A DNA stretch of 64,000 nucleotides, taken from positions 29,655,709-29,719,708 of the forward strand of contig CM043971.1 of NCBI GenBank assembly GCA_014529385.2, given 5' to 3'. Both the position numbers and the translations under genes were made by a program. This document shows positions 1-12,171 of the stretch, one piece after another. The notes beneath the pieces were generated by a model. That model ran no database searches. It worked only from the letters and a program-made list of their open reading frames with translations, and was not told the DNA's origin. Every line of letters begins with the position of its first letter. Position 1 is the stretch's first letter. The stretch is from Adiantum capillus-veneris. Its lineage: Eukaryota > Streptophyta > Polypodiopsida > Polypodiales > Pteridaceae.

Positions 1-84
1 AAAGGTTTCTTCCGCTTGGAAGGATTGGAGGGGGGAGTGGAAGACAAGGCAAAGAAAAAAAGAGAGGGAGGCTTGGCGTGGGGA

Positions 85-116
<32 letters not shown>
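85..116. repeat. (CT)n(CA)n microsatellite
   Basis: A short CT tract runs directly into a CA tract. It is the first of many such compound pyrimidine arrays in the window. Confidence 0.95.
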
Positions 117-1340
117 AGGGGAGGGAGCCCTACATCGGTCCTATGGACGGATCACACACTTGTTATAAAATAAAGGGAAATTACAAAAATTTCCATCTTC
201 TAATTTATGGAAAATCCCAAAATCCTCTCAAATTTCAAAAATTCCCAATTAAATCCGTCATATTTGACCAAAATTTCCCAAAATACTCTTCAATTTGTCC
301 AAAACTCCCAAAATACCTCAGTAAAGAAGATTTCTTTTGCAACTCTTCATAGGAAGATTGGTTCTCCCTCAATAGAAGATGATATAAGTAGGATATGATA
401 TGGTATTGTGGGCTCCTAAGATGAAATTGTTCATTGTCCTTAGACACAGATGTCTCCATTTGTGACCGCATTCGTAAATAGTTTTGTCTAGAAAACTTAA
501 AAATAACTCCCCCTTATCATAAATATAAGTATATGCAAAAATCGGAGCAAATACATCCCAAAACAATACAAGGATATATTGGGAATTTTTAAAATTTGAG
601 AAATTTTTTTCCACAAATTAGAGGGGTATTTTGGTAATTTTCCCGAAAATAAATGAGGGAAGGTTTTTTTTGTGTCACCTCACTCTCTCTCACACACAAT
701 AAGGTAATAGAGTTTGGGATTTCAGAGAAACGTGGGAGACACATTGTGGAGGGGTACTAAAGGTCCCCACACGGTTTGCATAGAAACGCTACCTTATTCG
801 GAGTCCAAAGGTATCAGACCCCCTCGCAAACGCGTTTTATTCCTTGGCCGTATACGCGCCCTGGAAGCACTAAATAAATAATAAATAAATAGGTTATTAA
901 TAGACAAGAAATTCGTCAATATGATTTATCCACTTCCCTTACCAGTCCCATTAAAATTCTTAAAAAACATTTATTTATTTTACGCTATGCTTTTTAATCC
1001 ACTTAAAAAGTAGATAAACCAAATATATAAAAACAGAAAAAGAAGATTGATTTTCTGCATTCCTCGAAATTTTTTCAGAGAATTGTGTTTTCTACGTTTT
1101 TTCAGTGGTCAGCGCAGCGCGTCTGCGCGTTCAAATTTTCGACTTTTTCAAGAGCGAAAATTTCCACATTTCTTGTATTTTCTGCAGAATATGCCATTTT
1201 TCCCGACAATTGCTCGCCTCGATCTGCTGTTAAAATTTTTATGCAATTTTTGTGCACAATGTTTTTTGTCGATGTGCTGTATGGCACTACCTCTCCATAA
1301 CTGCACACCCCCCGACTCTCACATTTTCACAGAGAGAGAT

Positions 1341-1344
<4 letters not shown>
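117..1344. other. non-coding stretch upstream of the GATL gene
   Basis: No coding similarity is visible on either strand; the short open frames have no recognisable domains. The DNA is AT-rich. It probably contains distal promoter sequence of the GATL gene, but I see no specific motif that I can support. Confidence 0.5.
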
Positions 1345-1384
<40 letters not shown>

Positions 1385-1461
1385 TTTTGTGTGTGCACCT
1401 CTCTCGCTACACACACATACACGCATAGCTGCGTTTCTCTCTCTGTTTTACGCCTCTTGCG

Positions 1462-1496
<35 letters not shown>

Positions 1497-1619
1497 AACA
1501 GGGGGCAATCACGAGCAGGAAATTAACCTTCCACATCAGTTCCATTACGTTTTGTTTGCGTTCTCGATCTCCCTAGCTTTCCGTCTGCCTCACACACATA
1601 GAGATACCCATCTCCCTCC

Positions 1620-1650
<31 letters not shown>

Positions 1651-1677
1651 ACGCACACACACACACACACACACACA
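1345..1677. repeat. CT/CA microsatellite cluster in the GATL leader region
   Basis: Three arrays lie just before the GATL start codon: CT at 1345-1380, CT then CA at 1462-1496, and CT, GC, CA at about 1616-1677. They end 55 bp before the ATG at 1733, so at least the last is probably in the 5' untranslated leader or core promoter. CT-rich leaders are common in plant genes and can affect transcription. A regulatory role here is inference. Confidence 0.85.
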
Positions 1678-1732
1678 GGACTTCACCTTCTTCCCCCATT
1701 CATCCTCCCTCACACACCCTCTCAACAGAAGC

Positions 1733-2854
1733 ATGATAAGCACCCTTCTGCTTTTAACTCTCCTCACATTCTCGTCGGCGCAGGCGGCAGAATCGCGTCC
1801 CCTCTTCGAATCCGACCGCAATGGAGCAGATCTCCATCCTGTAATCAAGTTGTCATCCCAGGTACCTCTTTTCAAGGAAGCCCCTGTCTTCAAAAATGGC
1901 ATTGAATGCATCCCCAATGAGAAGCAGCACCAAACCCAGCAGGACATCTCAGGCCGCGGCAGATTCGCGCTTTGCAATCCCTTCTCAGTCCACATTGCAT
2001 TGACGCTCGATGTGCCATATGTGCGGGGCTCCATGGCTGCAATTCTCTCCATCGTCCAACACGCATCATGTCCAGAAAACATCGTCTTCCATTTCCTCGC
2101 GTCATCGCATCAATCCGCACTTGCGGAGACAGTCCGTGCGACATTCCCTTACCTCCGCTTCCACATCTATGACTTCGATGAAAATCTTGTCAAGCAGAGA
2201 ATTTCTTCATCCATCAGGCAGGCGCTTGAGCAACCGCTCAATTACGCGCGGATCTACATTGCGGATGTGCTACCAAGCTGTGTAAACAGAGTGATCTACC
2301 TTGATTCAGATGTCGTTGTAGTGGACGACATAGTGAAGCTTTGGGGGACAGGGCTAAATGGGCATGCGATCGGCGCACCAGAATACTGCCATGCGAATTT
2401 CAGCAAGTATTTTACGGAGGCTTTTTGGGACGATGAGGAGTATGTGTCTACATTGGCGGGGCGACGGCCGTGCTATTTCAACACAGGGGTGATGGTGATG
2501 GACTTGGCAAAGTGGAGAGAGGAAGGATTCACACACAAAGTGGAGGAATGGATGGAGGTGCAGAAGGCAAAGAGGATCTATGAGTTGGGGTCATTGCCAC
2601 CATTTTTACTTGTTTTCGCTGGAGACGTGCAGCCGGTGGAGCATCGGTGGAACCAACACGGGCTAGGAGGCGACAACATGGAAGGCAAATGCAGGGGGCT
2701 GCACAAGGGACCAGTTAGCTTGCTGCATTGGAGCGGCAAGGGCAAGCCATGGGATCGACTTGATGCAGGGAATCCATGTCCATTGGATAGCCTATGGGCA
2801 CCGTATGATCTTGGCATGTCGGCGGGCTCAATGAGCTTGAATGCGGACAGCTGA
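1733..2854 (+). CDS. GATL-type glycosyltransferase family 8 protein (galacturonosyltransferase-like)
   Basis: An intact single-exon frame of 373 residues. Family GT8 GATL proteins are Golgi or secretory-pathway enzymes implicated in pectin or xylan synthesis, and are typically about 350 residues and intronless in plants, as here. A hydrophobic N-terminus (about residues 1-19, ending in AQAA) looks like a signal peptide or anchor. Conserved blocks in order are HFLASS (about residue 120), the nucleotide-sugar and Mn-binding DSD at 191-193 within [31 protein letters not shown] from residue 247, and [12 protein letters not shown] from residue 332. The start is the first ATG after the CT/CA leader and gives a sensible signal peptide. 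No stop or frameshift is present, so it is probably functional. Family membership is clear; the exact GATL orthologue and donor sugar are not determinable. It is the only intact host gene in the window. Confidence 0.95.
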   Translation: MISTLLLLTLLTFSSAQAAESRPLFESDRNGADLHPVIKLSSQVPLFKEAPVFKNGIECIPNEKQHQTQQDISGRGRFALCNPFSVHIALTLDVPYVRGSMAAILSIVQHASCPENIVFHFLASSHQSALAETVRATFPYLRFHIYDFDENLVKQRISSSIRQALEQPLNYARIYIADVLPSCVNRVIYLDSDVVVVDDIVKLWGTGLNGHAIGAPEYCHANFSKYFTEAFWDDEEYVSTLAGRRPCYFNTGVMVMDLAKWREEGFTHKVEEWMEVQKAKRIYELGSLPPFLLVFAGDVQPVEHRWNQHGLGGDNMEGKCRGLHKGPVSLLHWSGKGKPWDRLDAGNPCPLDSLWAPYDLGMSAGSMSLNADS

Positions 2855-3497
2855 AGTAGCAATGGGGGAGCTGCCATGGTGTGCATACAATTTGGATGTG
2901 GGTGTGGTCTATATCATATGTGTTGATGAGGGGATGTGTGTGCAGAGAAATGAATGAGGGTTTTAGTGCTGACATTGCGAAGCGAATGCATTTGACATAA
3001 CGACAACGAAGATGTAACGACAACGAAGATGTCGAGGAGGGGTGAATTGCAAAGGCAAGCAATGAAGTTGGGTTGTGATCAACAGCAATTCAATGGAGCA
3101 AGGGGAGGGATAATTTCCATTACAATTTACATATTATTTTGGGATGATTTAATTGATGAGTAGACATTAATTAAAAGGGTTAGAGTAAGTTAGACGGAGG
3201 GCAAATTTTATTGGTGTTTTTTGGGGACATTTAGGCCTATGGGGGTTTGATTTTTTGGCAAGCAAAAGAGTCTCCGGCGGTTTTGAGAGGGTCTGTTGGA
3301 CTTCTTCATGTTTCTGGGGTCTGCGGAGATGCCGTCTTGCTTGTGCGTTGAATAAGAAGGTGGGTGGAAGTCGGGGCGATGGCGCGTGTAAAGCCACTTT
3401 TACACACATGAAGGAATAGGAATGAATGATGAGATGAGCCCAGCCCAGTGCCCACTTCTTTGTACAATACATGTCTTTCCTTGGAATCTTAGTTTGA

Positions 3498-3500
<3 letters not shown>
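2855..3500. other. 3' flank of the GATL gene
   Basis: This holds the likely 3' untranslated region. There is a small direct repeat near 3000-3030 (two copies of ACGACAACGAAGATGT). No coding similarity and no canonical polyadenylation signal that I can place with confidence. Confidence 0.5.
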
Positions 3501-3537
<37 letters not shown>

Positions 3538-3559
3538 GAGGCGGTTGTAATGTCCATAT

Positions 3560-3619
<60 letters not shown>
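3501..3619. repeat. CT and CA microsatellites
   Basis: CT arrays at 3501-3534 and 3563-3596, the second running directly into CA at 3596-3619. Confidence 0.95.
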
Positions 3620-4042
3620 TATTGAGACACATACTGTCTAATTAAGACATTTTAACATTTTTGTTTAGTTCATTGGCACACTTTTGAAAAATGTATGCTT
3701 AGGTGCAGTTCACATAGTGCAGTGGTTGCGCACAAATGCGCAACTTGAAACCAGTAGCTAGCAAGTTCCCATGAGGCAAAGCGAAGTCGCACAATGACCT
3801 CAAAAATTCAGAAAAAGGTTGAAAATAGCATCCAGAGCGTGAAAGGCGACGTCCTATTCCTCCACGATCTTGTCATTTTTTGCGATTGTAGGCTCGCTCC
3901 ATCCCTTCAACCTCGAGCAGGAATGCAACTTGTTGATAACCGGTTGCGAGTTTTCTTGTGGCAACCACTCATGAGAACTAGAAAGGTACGCAATCGGTTG
4001 GCAACCAGTTGTGAACCCAATGCCCATGTGAACTAACTCTTA

Positions 4043-4091
<49 letters not shown>

Positions 4092-5029
4092 AATCACTTG
4101 AAGGCTCTAGACTCGGGATTGACACATGGCAAGGAGGAGGGGTCATAATTCCTCCCCCGTTTATATACTAGTATGGCTGATCGTCTTCGGTGGCTTGTCT
4201 CTCTCTCTCTCTCTTCGTCCCTCTTGATCGTGTGCACAAGAGCTTCTCTCAATTTTGGAGTTTAGCTTTCATGTTGCAAATTTTGACAAGTGTAAAAGGC
4301 TGTCCTTTTCGTCATATTATGCTAGTTTAGATTTAGATATAGACAAATATAGACTGCAGACACATGCATAAATCCTCTCTCTTCTCTCTCACTCACACGC
4401 ACGACACATTTTTAGTCCATAGGACACTTCTTCCTCCCTCCTCGTGCCTTACGAGGAGTGCCACAGATTGCCGAATCTTCTTTCTTGTAACGCGCTTTTG
4501 ATTTGGCATCTCATTCCAACCTTTCTTTGGCCAAGAAAGAGTTACAAGCTCACATGGTTTCTAACAAATCACAAGTTTGACGCTACAAGTTCATGGACTC
4601 GTGTAAGTTCGCTTCTTTGAAAAGGAGAAAGCTACCTGATTTGCGTAAGAGTGGGCACGCAATGCACAGTTGACACTAGTTTGCCCCATGCATGTTCACA
4701 AGGGCCTCACTTATGCACGTGTTATGTCTACTATGCTATTCCTTTTGCAATTACCCCTCATGAGTCATACACAAGGGGGGTAATCGTAAATCAGTTCATT
4801 TGATTTGATGGAGACGACACTTCATAGTAGGTCCAGGACTAAGTAACACACAAAATTGAATGTGGGGTGGTGAGGTGGTTGCGAAGTCTACACGAGATTT
4901 TTATGCAATTGTAGCTGCAACAACAGTCCCACCAAAAACTAAATCTGGCCACAAATTGGATCCCCCTAAATTGGAGTAGTGCATGTTTTTAAGCATAATA
5001 CATCATAAAAACAAGGGTAAATACAATGT
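3620..5029. other. unassigned intergenic DNA with a CT array at 4046-4088
   Basis: No gene recognised. A CT array occupies 4046-4088. A TATA-like string (GTTTATATACTA, about 4159-4170) is followed by a CT-rich stretch near 4198-4214. This resembles a promoter or an LTR core but has no coding partner nearby. Confidence 0.4.
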
Positions 5030-5265
5030 GTAAGTGTGGGTGTGTTGGCTAGTCCATGTGATCCAAAACCTGGGCCACAGGGTGGTGGGTTCAAAACCAA
5101 TCAACGAAGGCTTGGAATTTTGCACTGTTCGGGTTTCGTCTGCCTCGGTTTTCGTGCTACACGAGTTTAGCCCGCCTCGAGATCCCACCTCCCACTTGCA
5201 GATCGTCGATCCCCTTAACAACCCCCCCCCCCCCCCCCCCCCCGGCATTCAATTTTTTGTCACTT
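5030..5265 (+). mobile_element. possible tRNA-derived SINE
   Basis: A stretch with a polymerase III-like B box (GGGTTCAAAACC, about 5088-5099, matching GWTCRANNC) lies about 40 bp after a weak A-box-like string (TTGGCTAGTCCATG). It is followed by a body without coding similarity and then a 22-bp C run (5222-5243). The A box is poor and there is no clear target duplication, so this could be a chance B-box match. No database comparison was possible. Confidence 0.3.
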
Positions 5266-5828
5266 AGTCTTGTGGATAGTGTGGAGTGGAAGGGGGGGTA
5301 AGTTGTATACAACCTTTGTATACTCTAACTACACCTCTTCGAGGTAAAGTTATTCGAGGGAAGGGTTGTGTCGTGCAAGTATCTCAAAAGAGTTACCCCC
5401 ACGCGAGAATTACCTCCTTGTGTGTGGGGTACTAACAGTTGCACTAATAACATCGTACTAGTAAATTGGTGCACACATGAGCACATTAAAAGACACTTCC
5501 ACTAGCTACTATTCAACCTCAACAGAATCTAGATGTACGGCGTGCACACTACAAAAAATAACAAATAACGGGTGCATAAATTTTGTTACAATGCCTTTGA
5601 TAATATCTACTAACATACTATGGCGGAAGGGTTTATGATGCCACGTGTCTACTGACAGAAATAAACAGCGCTGCTGACAGCTCTACTAGCGTTCAAAAAA
5701 AAATTTACTGTGTGCGTTGGTGGCGGCTCGTCACGCGTTCAAGTACATTGAAGTACATACAGCGAGACGGCTCGCCTAATATTCTATGCTCTCATCAGTG
5801 AAGTACATATTACAACCTCATTAGCTCA

Positions 5829-5833
<5 letters not shown>
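5266..5833. other. unassigned intergenic DNA
   Basis: I see no coding similarity, element ends or structural RNA here. Confidence 0.4.
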
Positions 5834-5888
<55 letters not shown>

Positions 5889-5935
5889 AGAAGAAGACGC
5901 AAAGGACTGGAGCTCCGCTTTCCTTGCCTGCATTT

Positions 5936-6003
<68 letters not shown>

Positions 6004-6156
6004 CCCCCGCCTTGCTTGCATGGATGTGGTTTACTTGCGTCCCGCTGCAAGCAAGTGGCTTGAGGCGACGTCAACCCGTCGGTGGTCATCCGTGCTTTAT
6101 CTATAGAAAAGCATTTATGTGCGATAGAGAGAAGAGAGAAGCTGTGTGTGTGTGTT

Positions 6157-6190
<34 letters not shown>
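5834..6190. repeat. GA, CT, TG and GA microsatellites
   Basis: GA at 5834-5884, CT at 5937-6001 followed by a short C run, TG at 6143-6155 and GA at 6160-6190. GA and CT arrays face each other around 5885-5936 and could form an extended hairpin when single-stranded. The serine-leucine and arginine-glutamate open frames across them are repeat artefacts. Confidence 0.95.
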
Positions 6191-6192
<2 letters not shown>

Positions 6193-6501
6193 GGGTTTAT
6201 GATACGAGTGCAGATAAGCTCACTCGGTTATGATAGAGAGTGGGAAGCTATGGCGATGAGTAACTGATCACTAGCATGGGGGCTACATAGAAACAGTCTC
6301 TTGCTTGCATGCATGTATGCTGCCAGGATTTCAAAAGTGGTGCAGGGAAACCGCACTAGCAGGGTTGGCTCGCATGGGCCAGGGGCTGATCAGACAGGCT
6401 GCAGTTCCAGGTGTTTGACAAGGGCGGATTCCCGCGGCAATGCGCACCTGATCAGGTTGCGTACAAGGAACAGAGAGGGTTGATATCAGGGGTACTTTTC
6501 C

Positions 6502-7085
6502 ATGGATAAGCAATTGAGTACTGCTGCAGCAGCAGCAGCATCGGCGGAGCCAGAGGGTGGTGCTGGGGAGGCCGCACCAAGGGTCAATCAGCCGGTAAGG
6601 TGAAGTGGTTCAACAGCTCAAAGGGGTATGAGTTTGTAACGCCAGAGGATGGCAGCAGCAGCACAGAGGACGTGTTTGTGCATCAGACTGCGATTTACGC
6701 GCAGGGGTTCAGGTCCCTGCAGCAGGGGGAGGAAGTGCAGTACTTAGCAGAGGAGGGGGATGATGGGAGGTGGAGGGCAGTGGAGGTGAAGGGGCCCAAA
6801 GGGGTGTACGTGCATAGGGCAGCGAGGTATGGGTCGAGGGGGGGAAGAGGCAGGGGCGTTTCTGCCACCTTTGCCGCCGCTCCTGCATCTGCTGCTGCCG
6901 CCTCCGCCTCCACCATTCGTTTTCCACGCTTTGGTGGTGTCTCGCGACTGCCGCTCTGCGCCATTCTACCCAGCGCCTGCTGGCCGCGGGCGCGGTGCTG
7001 GCCCTGCCCCCTATCCCTATGCTTGCTACGCTTTGGCGCAATTGGCCACCTGCAACGTGACTGTCCTAACTTTGCCCCCGCTTAA
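6502..7085 (+). pseudogene. cold-shock-domain / CCHC zinc-knuckle protein, frameshifted
   Basis: A relic of a plant cold-shock-domain RNA chaperone (CSP/GRP2 type). The ATG at 6502 opens an Ala/Gly-rich N-terminus that hits a stop just where the cold-shock domain begins. The domain itself lies in another frame from 6594: GKVKWFNSSKGYEF, then VFVHQTAI and GPKGVYV, matching the RNP1- and RNP2-like strands of the family. The Gly/Arg linker (RGRGAGPAPYPYACYA) is in the first frame again. The zinc knuckle is split: its first cysteine lies before a further shift and GAIGHLQRDCPNFAP after it. At least three frame changes in 580 bp make translation of the usual product impossible. A short downstream protein from an alternative start cannot be excluded. 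No intron is seen, which fits the compact family or a retrocopy. Confidence 0.8.
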
Positions 7086-7224
7086 CTTCCGCTCTTGAGA
7101 GCTCGGGTCATGCTGTTGTGACCTGAAGGCTGTTGCGATACTGTCGCTCAACCTAGCCGGCCCTCAACTGCTCTCAAGCTACCCCTATATTGTACCTTCA
7201 ACCGGTCGTACTCAAGCTATGCGT

Positions 7225-7869
<645 letters not shown>

Positions 7870-8333
7870 GCTCTCCTGCATGGCACGAGGGGGCTCCTGG
7901 TCTCCATATCACAGAAGGCAACACAGTACGTGACTACATGCTGGCCAATGACAGCTTTTGTGCAATCCAAGGACATGCACCACTGACTGGAGGAGGCAAA
8001 ATATAAACCTACAAAGCTCGAGTGGAGAGAGAGAGTTGCAACTCGAGGCAAGAAGAAGGAAAAAAGTGACCTCTACTTGGAGCCAGGCAGGAGAGATTAG
8101 GCTCATGCTCTTAAAGCAAGAGCTTGGGTTGATTCGTCATTACAAGATTTACTTGATCCGGGTTCAAAAAATAGATTTAAGAGAAGTTTGTAGAGCTCCA
8201 GTGCAATATTTTGATATAGTTGAAATAGCACGACTTAGAGTTCTATGCAGATATGTTCTTGAGCCTTTTTGGCAATAATGTAAACTGGTTATTTTTTAAA
8301 ATATGTCTTTAGTCATGTGCTTTTATGTAATCT

Positions 8334-8336
<3 letters not shown>

Positions 8337-8422
<86 letters not shown>
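8337..8422. repeat. (TG)n microsatellite
   Basis: About 43 uninterrupted TG units. Long alternating purine-pyrimidine DNA of this kind can adopt Z-form. Confidence 0.95.
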
Positions 8423-8423
<1 letters not shown>

Positions 8424-9474
8424 AAAAGGGGTTAAATGTACCAGGAGTAGTTTAAAGGGGCCAAAGATAGAAAGTGTCGATCGTGTGTGTGTCATGGAGA
8501 AATGTATAAAGATGCACACACACACAAACACATACATAGTGAGATGGTAAGAGCGAGCGAGTAATATGATAATACCTGAAGCAGATGTCAGCCTTCAACG
8601 TCGAGGTTCAGGGGGTAGCAAATATGCACCCTCGATTGACAATTCATTATGCACTAGAACTAACCCTTTGGATCATTAGATGGTTGCCAACTCAGTACAG
8701 TCGTAGGAATCCGACAATCGACACATCTCAAGCATCTACCATCTTCCAGCACATCAGCAGTGGGAAAGCAATGAGGCTATGACATCTTAGCAATTGGAGT
8801 CTAGATCTGGGAAACGATACTTCTTGAGGTTGCAGCATCTGATCAACAATCAAAAAGGTGATTGTGCAACACAGTAGATATGGATTGTAATTAGTTGGCT
8901 CCCCCTCCCCTCGACACTTGAAGGTCGAGAATGGTCCCTTGTTGACCATTTGCCAAGAATCCAGGCTCTCGCATGGCTAAGACCAAGCTTGGAAGCCTTT
9001 GACACACATTACTTATAAGTCGCTAGCTAATGTTAGCGTGTAAAGTTGGAGGCACGATCATCATCCACCATGTTCCACCTTTGGTCTCCTCTAGTGGAAA
9101 AGCATATTGAAGCTCCATGGAACCAACTCCTTATATAGCTAGCCTTTGCTCCTTCAATACTATATATAAAGGCAGGAGGGATTCCCACAGTCCCTCCTCA
9201 CACGTCTCTGTCTCTTGCATTGGACGTGTGTTCTCTCCTTCGGCCACTACTCATGACCACTATGCCGACTTCCTGTTCTGCTGCCCCCGTTCTGAAAAGG
9301 GTGCCGTTGTCCACCATAACTCTATCACCCACTTCTGCAGACAAAACTGACCTAGCTCCATCGAAAGATGCATCGCCTTAGCACCAACCACATGCAATTT
9401 GAAGAAGCAGGCTATTAGGGTGATCCTAGCACCCCCAAACCTACACAACCTATCCATAGAAGCCACCATAGAAG
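8423..9474. other. unassigned intergenic DNA
   Basis: No coding similarity recognised on either strand, and no terminal repeats or tRNA-like folds noticed. Confidence 0.4.

Positions 9475-9515
<41 letters not shown>
9475..9515. repeat. 41-bp C homopolymer
   Basis: An uninterrupted run of about 41 cytosines. Its exact length is likely to be assembly-sensitive. Confidence 0.9.
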
Positions 9516-9516
<1 letters not shown>

Positions 9517-9677
9517 CACGCGTGCCCTGTCTCGCGGGCCTTTCGGGACCTCCCCGCCCACAAGCGCCCTTCATGCTACAGGGGAGCGACAAAGCGAAGC
9601 TCCCTCAAACCCTAAGATGATTCGATTGCAATTAATTTAACAACTAGTATCCATAGCGAGGCTATCCATTTGGTCAT

Positions 9678-9682
9678 AAGGG
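9678..9682. other. target-site duplication, left copy (AAGGG)
   Basis: AAGGG directly precedes the TG of the 5' LTR and is repeated at 12172-12176 after the 3' LTR. Confidence 0.9.
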
Positions 9683-9910
9683 TGTTACCATATACATGTG
9701 GTAGTGATGTGTGTGAACACACTTAGGACCGCAGTGGCATTTTTCCCCTCTTTAGGAGGTTTTTTTCCCCGTGCATTGTATATACGCCCATTCATTCTAG
9801 GGTTATCTATCTTTCCATTGCACACTAAGTAATACACTCTCTGTTGTGTGCTTGAGCTTTTTTCACCTTTTCCAAGCTGTGTGTGTTTTGCTGCAACCCT
9901 AATTCCAACA
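9683..9910 (+). repeat. 5' LTR of the 9.7-kb copia element
   Basis: 228 bp, TG...CA ends. It contains GTGCATTGTATATACGCCC, a TATA-like core shared with the other LTR. Confidence 0.93.
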
Positions 9911-10268
9911 ATTGGTAGGTTGCATCCTCCCGGGCTTAGTCGCCAGCAGCTCCAACACACGCGTGCTCACTTTCTCTGATTTTTGTGAGCTTTGGCGAGC
10001 GTCTGCCAGGTCGACAAAATTTTTGGGACAGCTCAAAGAGTTGAGTTTGCTCAGATTTCTGATTCGGGCTCATTTCGGCCTCCGTTTCCACTACAAGAGG
10101 CAGTACTGCACAGGCTATTTCGTTATTTTGTGCAAAATTTTTGTCAGTGCCGTTTTCTACGTAGCAGGTCCCTTAGAGTCTTCTACAGTTTGTGCTATAT
10201 AGCACGTGTTGTTCCCGGTTCGTTTCTCCTCTTTTCGGGTAGTTTTCACATCAAGTGCAGCATTTACC

Positions 10269-11140
10269 ATGGCTGACAACAACATAGATGTGTTCAAGAT
10301 GTTTGCTGTTGAGGATAGATTGGATGGGGACAATTACCCTAGGTGGGCTTACATGATGCAACATGTTCTTGTGTCAAAGGGCATCTGAAATATTGTGCAG
10401 GGCATTGATGTACATCCTGGTTCTGAGGATGTAGGCGATGTTGAGGATGTTGTAGGTGTCTTGCTGAAGGGATTGCTGTTGTTAGAGTTGTTTTGCCTAC
10501 GACAGAACAAGCTTGTTGGGATGTAAAGGATGCGCAGGCTCATGCGTTGATTGCGTTGTCTGTGAAGCGCACCATTACTTCTCACATTTGTTTAACAAAA
10601 TCTGCAAAACAGGCGTGGGATATTTTGGTTGGTCTTTATGCAAGTCGCATGAGGCTAAAATTGCATTGTTGTGTAAAGAGCTGGTCTCAAGGATATCAAC
10701 AATGAGCAACTTATTTTTGCAGGTGAAGTCATTTCAGACAGTTCCCTTGTGCAGACTGTTCTTGATGCCTTGCCAGAATCTTACCAGACTTTTGCTAGTA
10801 CTTGGAGACTTATGACCCCAGGAAATCCTGAAGTTTTCAAGTTTGATGCATTGTGCACATTGCTGTTATAAGAGTCACTTTCCAGAAAAAATAGGAATAG
10901 ATAGCGTGCAGTTGAACAAGCTTTAATTGCTGCTCAAAGAAAGGGTGGTAACAACAATGCAGCCGCTTCTTATTGTTCTTCTGCGAGTGGAAAATCTCAT
11001 GTTCCTAATGCTTCTGCTGGCAGCAATTCGTCTGGAAATTTTGGTGATAAGGGCAAAAAGAAGATGCGTTGCCATTATTGTAAAGCTAATCATCACTTTG
11101 ATCAAGCAGTGTCCTAAGTTGAAGGCCAAAGAGGCTAAGA
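10269..11140 (+). pseudogene. copia gag (UBN2 / zinc-knuckle type), broken
   Basis: The ATG at 10269 opens a copia Gag start (MADNNIDVF...) with the family signature LDGDNYPRWAYMMQHVL, then a stop at 10386. The next part continues in a different frame (AHALIALSVKRTI, SAKQAWDILVGLY), and a later frame holds the VLDALPESYQTF-like segment. A CHYC start of a CCHC zinc knuckle near 11065-11080 is followed by a shift into IKQCPKLKAKEAKKK. Gag forms the particle and binds RNA; this copy cannot encode it. Several shifts and stops are present. Confidence 0.8.
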
Positions 11141-11257
11141 AGAAAGAGGATGGTTCCACTGTAAATGCTGGTTCCACTACAAATGCAGCTATTGTTGAGT
11201 CTTGTGTGAAAGGAGACTGTGATGCTGATGTTGATGCAGAATGGGCTTTTAGTGAAT

Positions 11258-11878
11258 ATTCAGTTTGCAATCTCACAGCTCAGCAGATTTATGCATAGCC
11301 CAGTGTCTAAGCATTGGCATGCTGTCAAGAGGATTTTTCGCTACTTGAGTGGCACTTTACATCTTGGCTTGTTTTATCCCAAGGGGGGATCATTGCCGCC
11401 AGACTTACATGCTTTTTCGGACTCAGATTGGGCTGGTTGTTTTGACACGCGAGTGTCCACAAGTGGTTTTTGTTTCATGCTTGGCAATTCATGTATATCA
11501 TGGTTGAGCAAGAAGCAACCTACTGTAGCCACTTCTAGTTGTGAGGCCGAGTATAGGGCAATCTTCACAGCTACGATTGAGTGTGTATGGCTCAGATGCC
11601 TTATGGCTGATTTGGGTGTTGGACAGAACACTACCAACACTATCTACACCGACACTCAGAGCGTATTGGCAGTTGCGAGGAACCCAATTTTCCATGCGTG
11701 CACAAAGCACATTGAGGTGCATTACCACTCTGTCAGGGAGAGGCTCTTAGCAGGAGAGATCAGCTTGGCTTATGTGCCAACACAAGACAACCTTGCAGAT
11801 CTTTTCACAAAGGCATTGTCTCGTGAGAAGTTCGAAGCTTTCCACAAAGCTTTGGGCTTACTCCCCTTTGTGGATTGA
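11258..11878 (+). pseudogene. copia RT C-terminus and RNase H fragment
   Basis: An open frame starting inside the last RT block (QLSRFMHSPVSKHWHAVK) and covering the full copia RNase H. Likely metal-binding residues are present: D in DSDWAG, E in SSCEAEYRA, D in IYTDTQSV, and the late D of TQDNLADLFTKAL. The frame ends 75 bp before the 3' LTR, as in intact elements. The RNase H is thus well preserved although everything between the gag knuckle and the RT end has been lost. The deletion junction is at about 11240-11260. Confidence 0.85.
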
Positions 11879-11953
11879 TCATGTCCTCAGGGCATGGCAC
11901 TTCCCTTTACTCATGTGCCAGCTCTTGTTCACCGCATCAATCCAGGGGGGATT

Positions 11954-12171
11954 TGTTACCATATACATGTGGTAGTAATGTGTGTGAACATACTTAGGAC
12001 CTCCGGGGCATTTTTTCCTTCTTTAGGAGGTTTTTCCCCCGTGCATTGTATATACACCCATTCATTCTAGGGTTATCTATCTTTCCATTGCACACTAAGT
12101 AATACACTCGCCTTGAGCCTCCTTTGTCTTCTCCAAGTTATGTGGGTTTTCCTGCAACCCTAATTCCAACA
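11954..12171 (+). repeat. 3' LTR of the 9.7-kb copia element
   Basis: 218 bp, alignable along its whole length to the 5' LTR. It is preceded by the polypurine tract at about 11941-11953 and followed by the AAGGG duplication (12172-12176). Confidence 0.93.

Larger units (their letters stand above)
9683..12171 (+). mobile_element. Ty1/copia retrotransposon, internally deleted (2,489 bp)
   Basis: Two LTRs starting TGTTACCA and ending CCAACA flank a 2.04-kb interior. A 5-bp AAGGG duplication on both sides shows a single insertion event with both ends intact. The interior has gag (about 10269-11140) joined almost directly to the last part of RT and RNase H (about 11258-11878). Protease, integrase and most of RT are missing, so it could move only with help. 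A purine-rich tract (CCAGGGGGGATT) precedes the 3' LTR. The start after the 5' LTR (ATTGGTAGG) is only a partial match to the usual initiator-Met primer site. LTRs differ by substitutions and small indels, so the insertion is not very recent. Confidence 0.93.

Noticed and set aside
1573-2172. Open frames overlapping the GATL gene on both strands
   Set aside because: Shadows of a strongly supported gene in other frames; no independent similarity.
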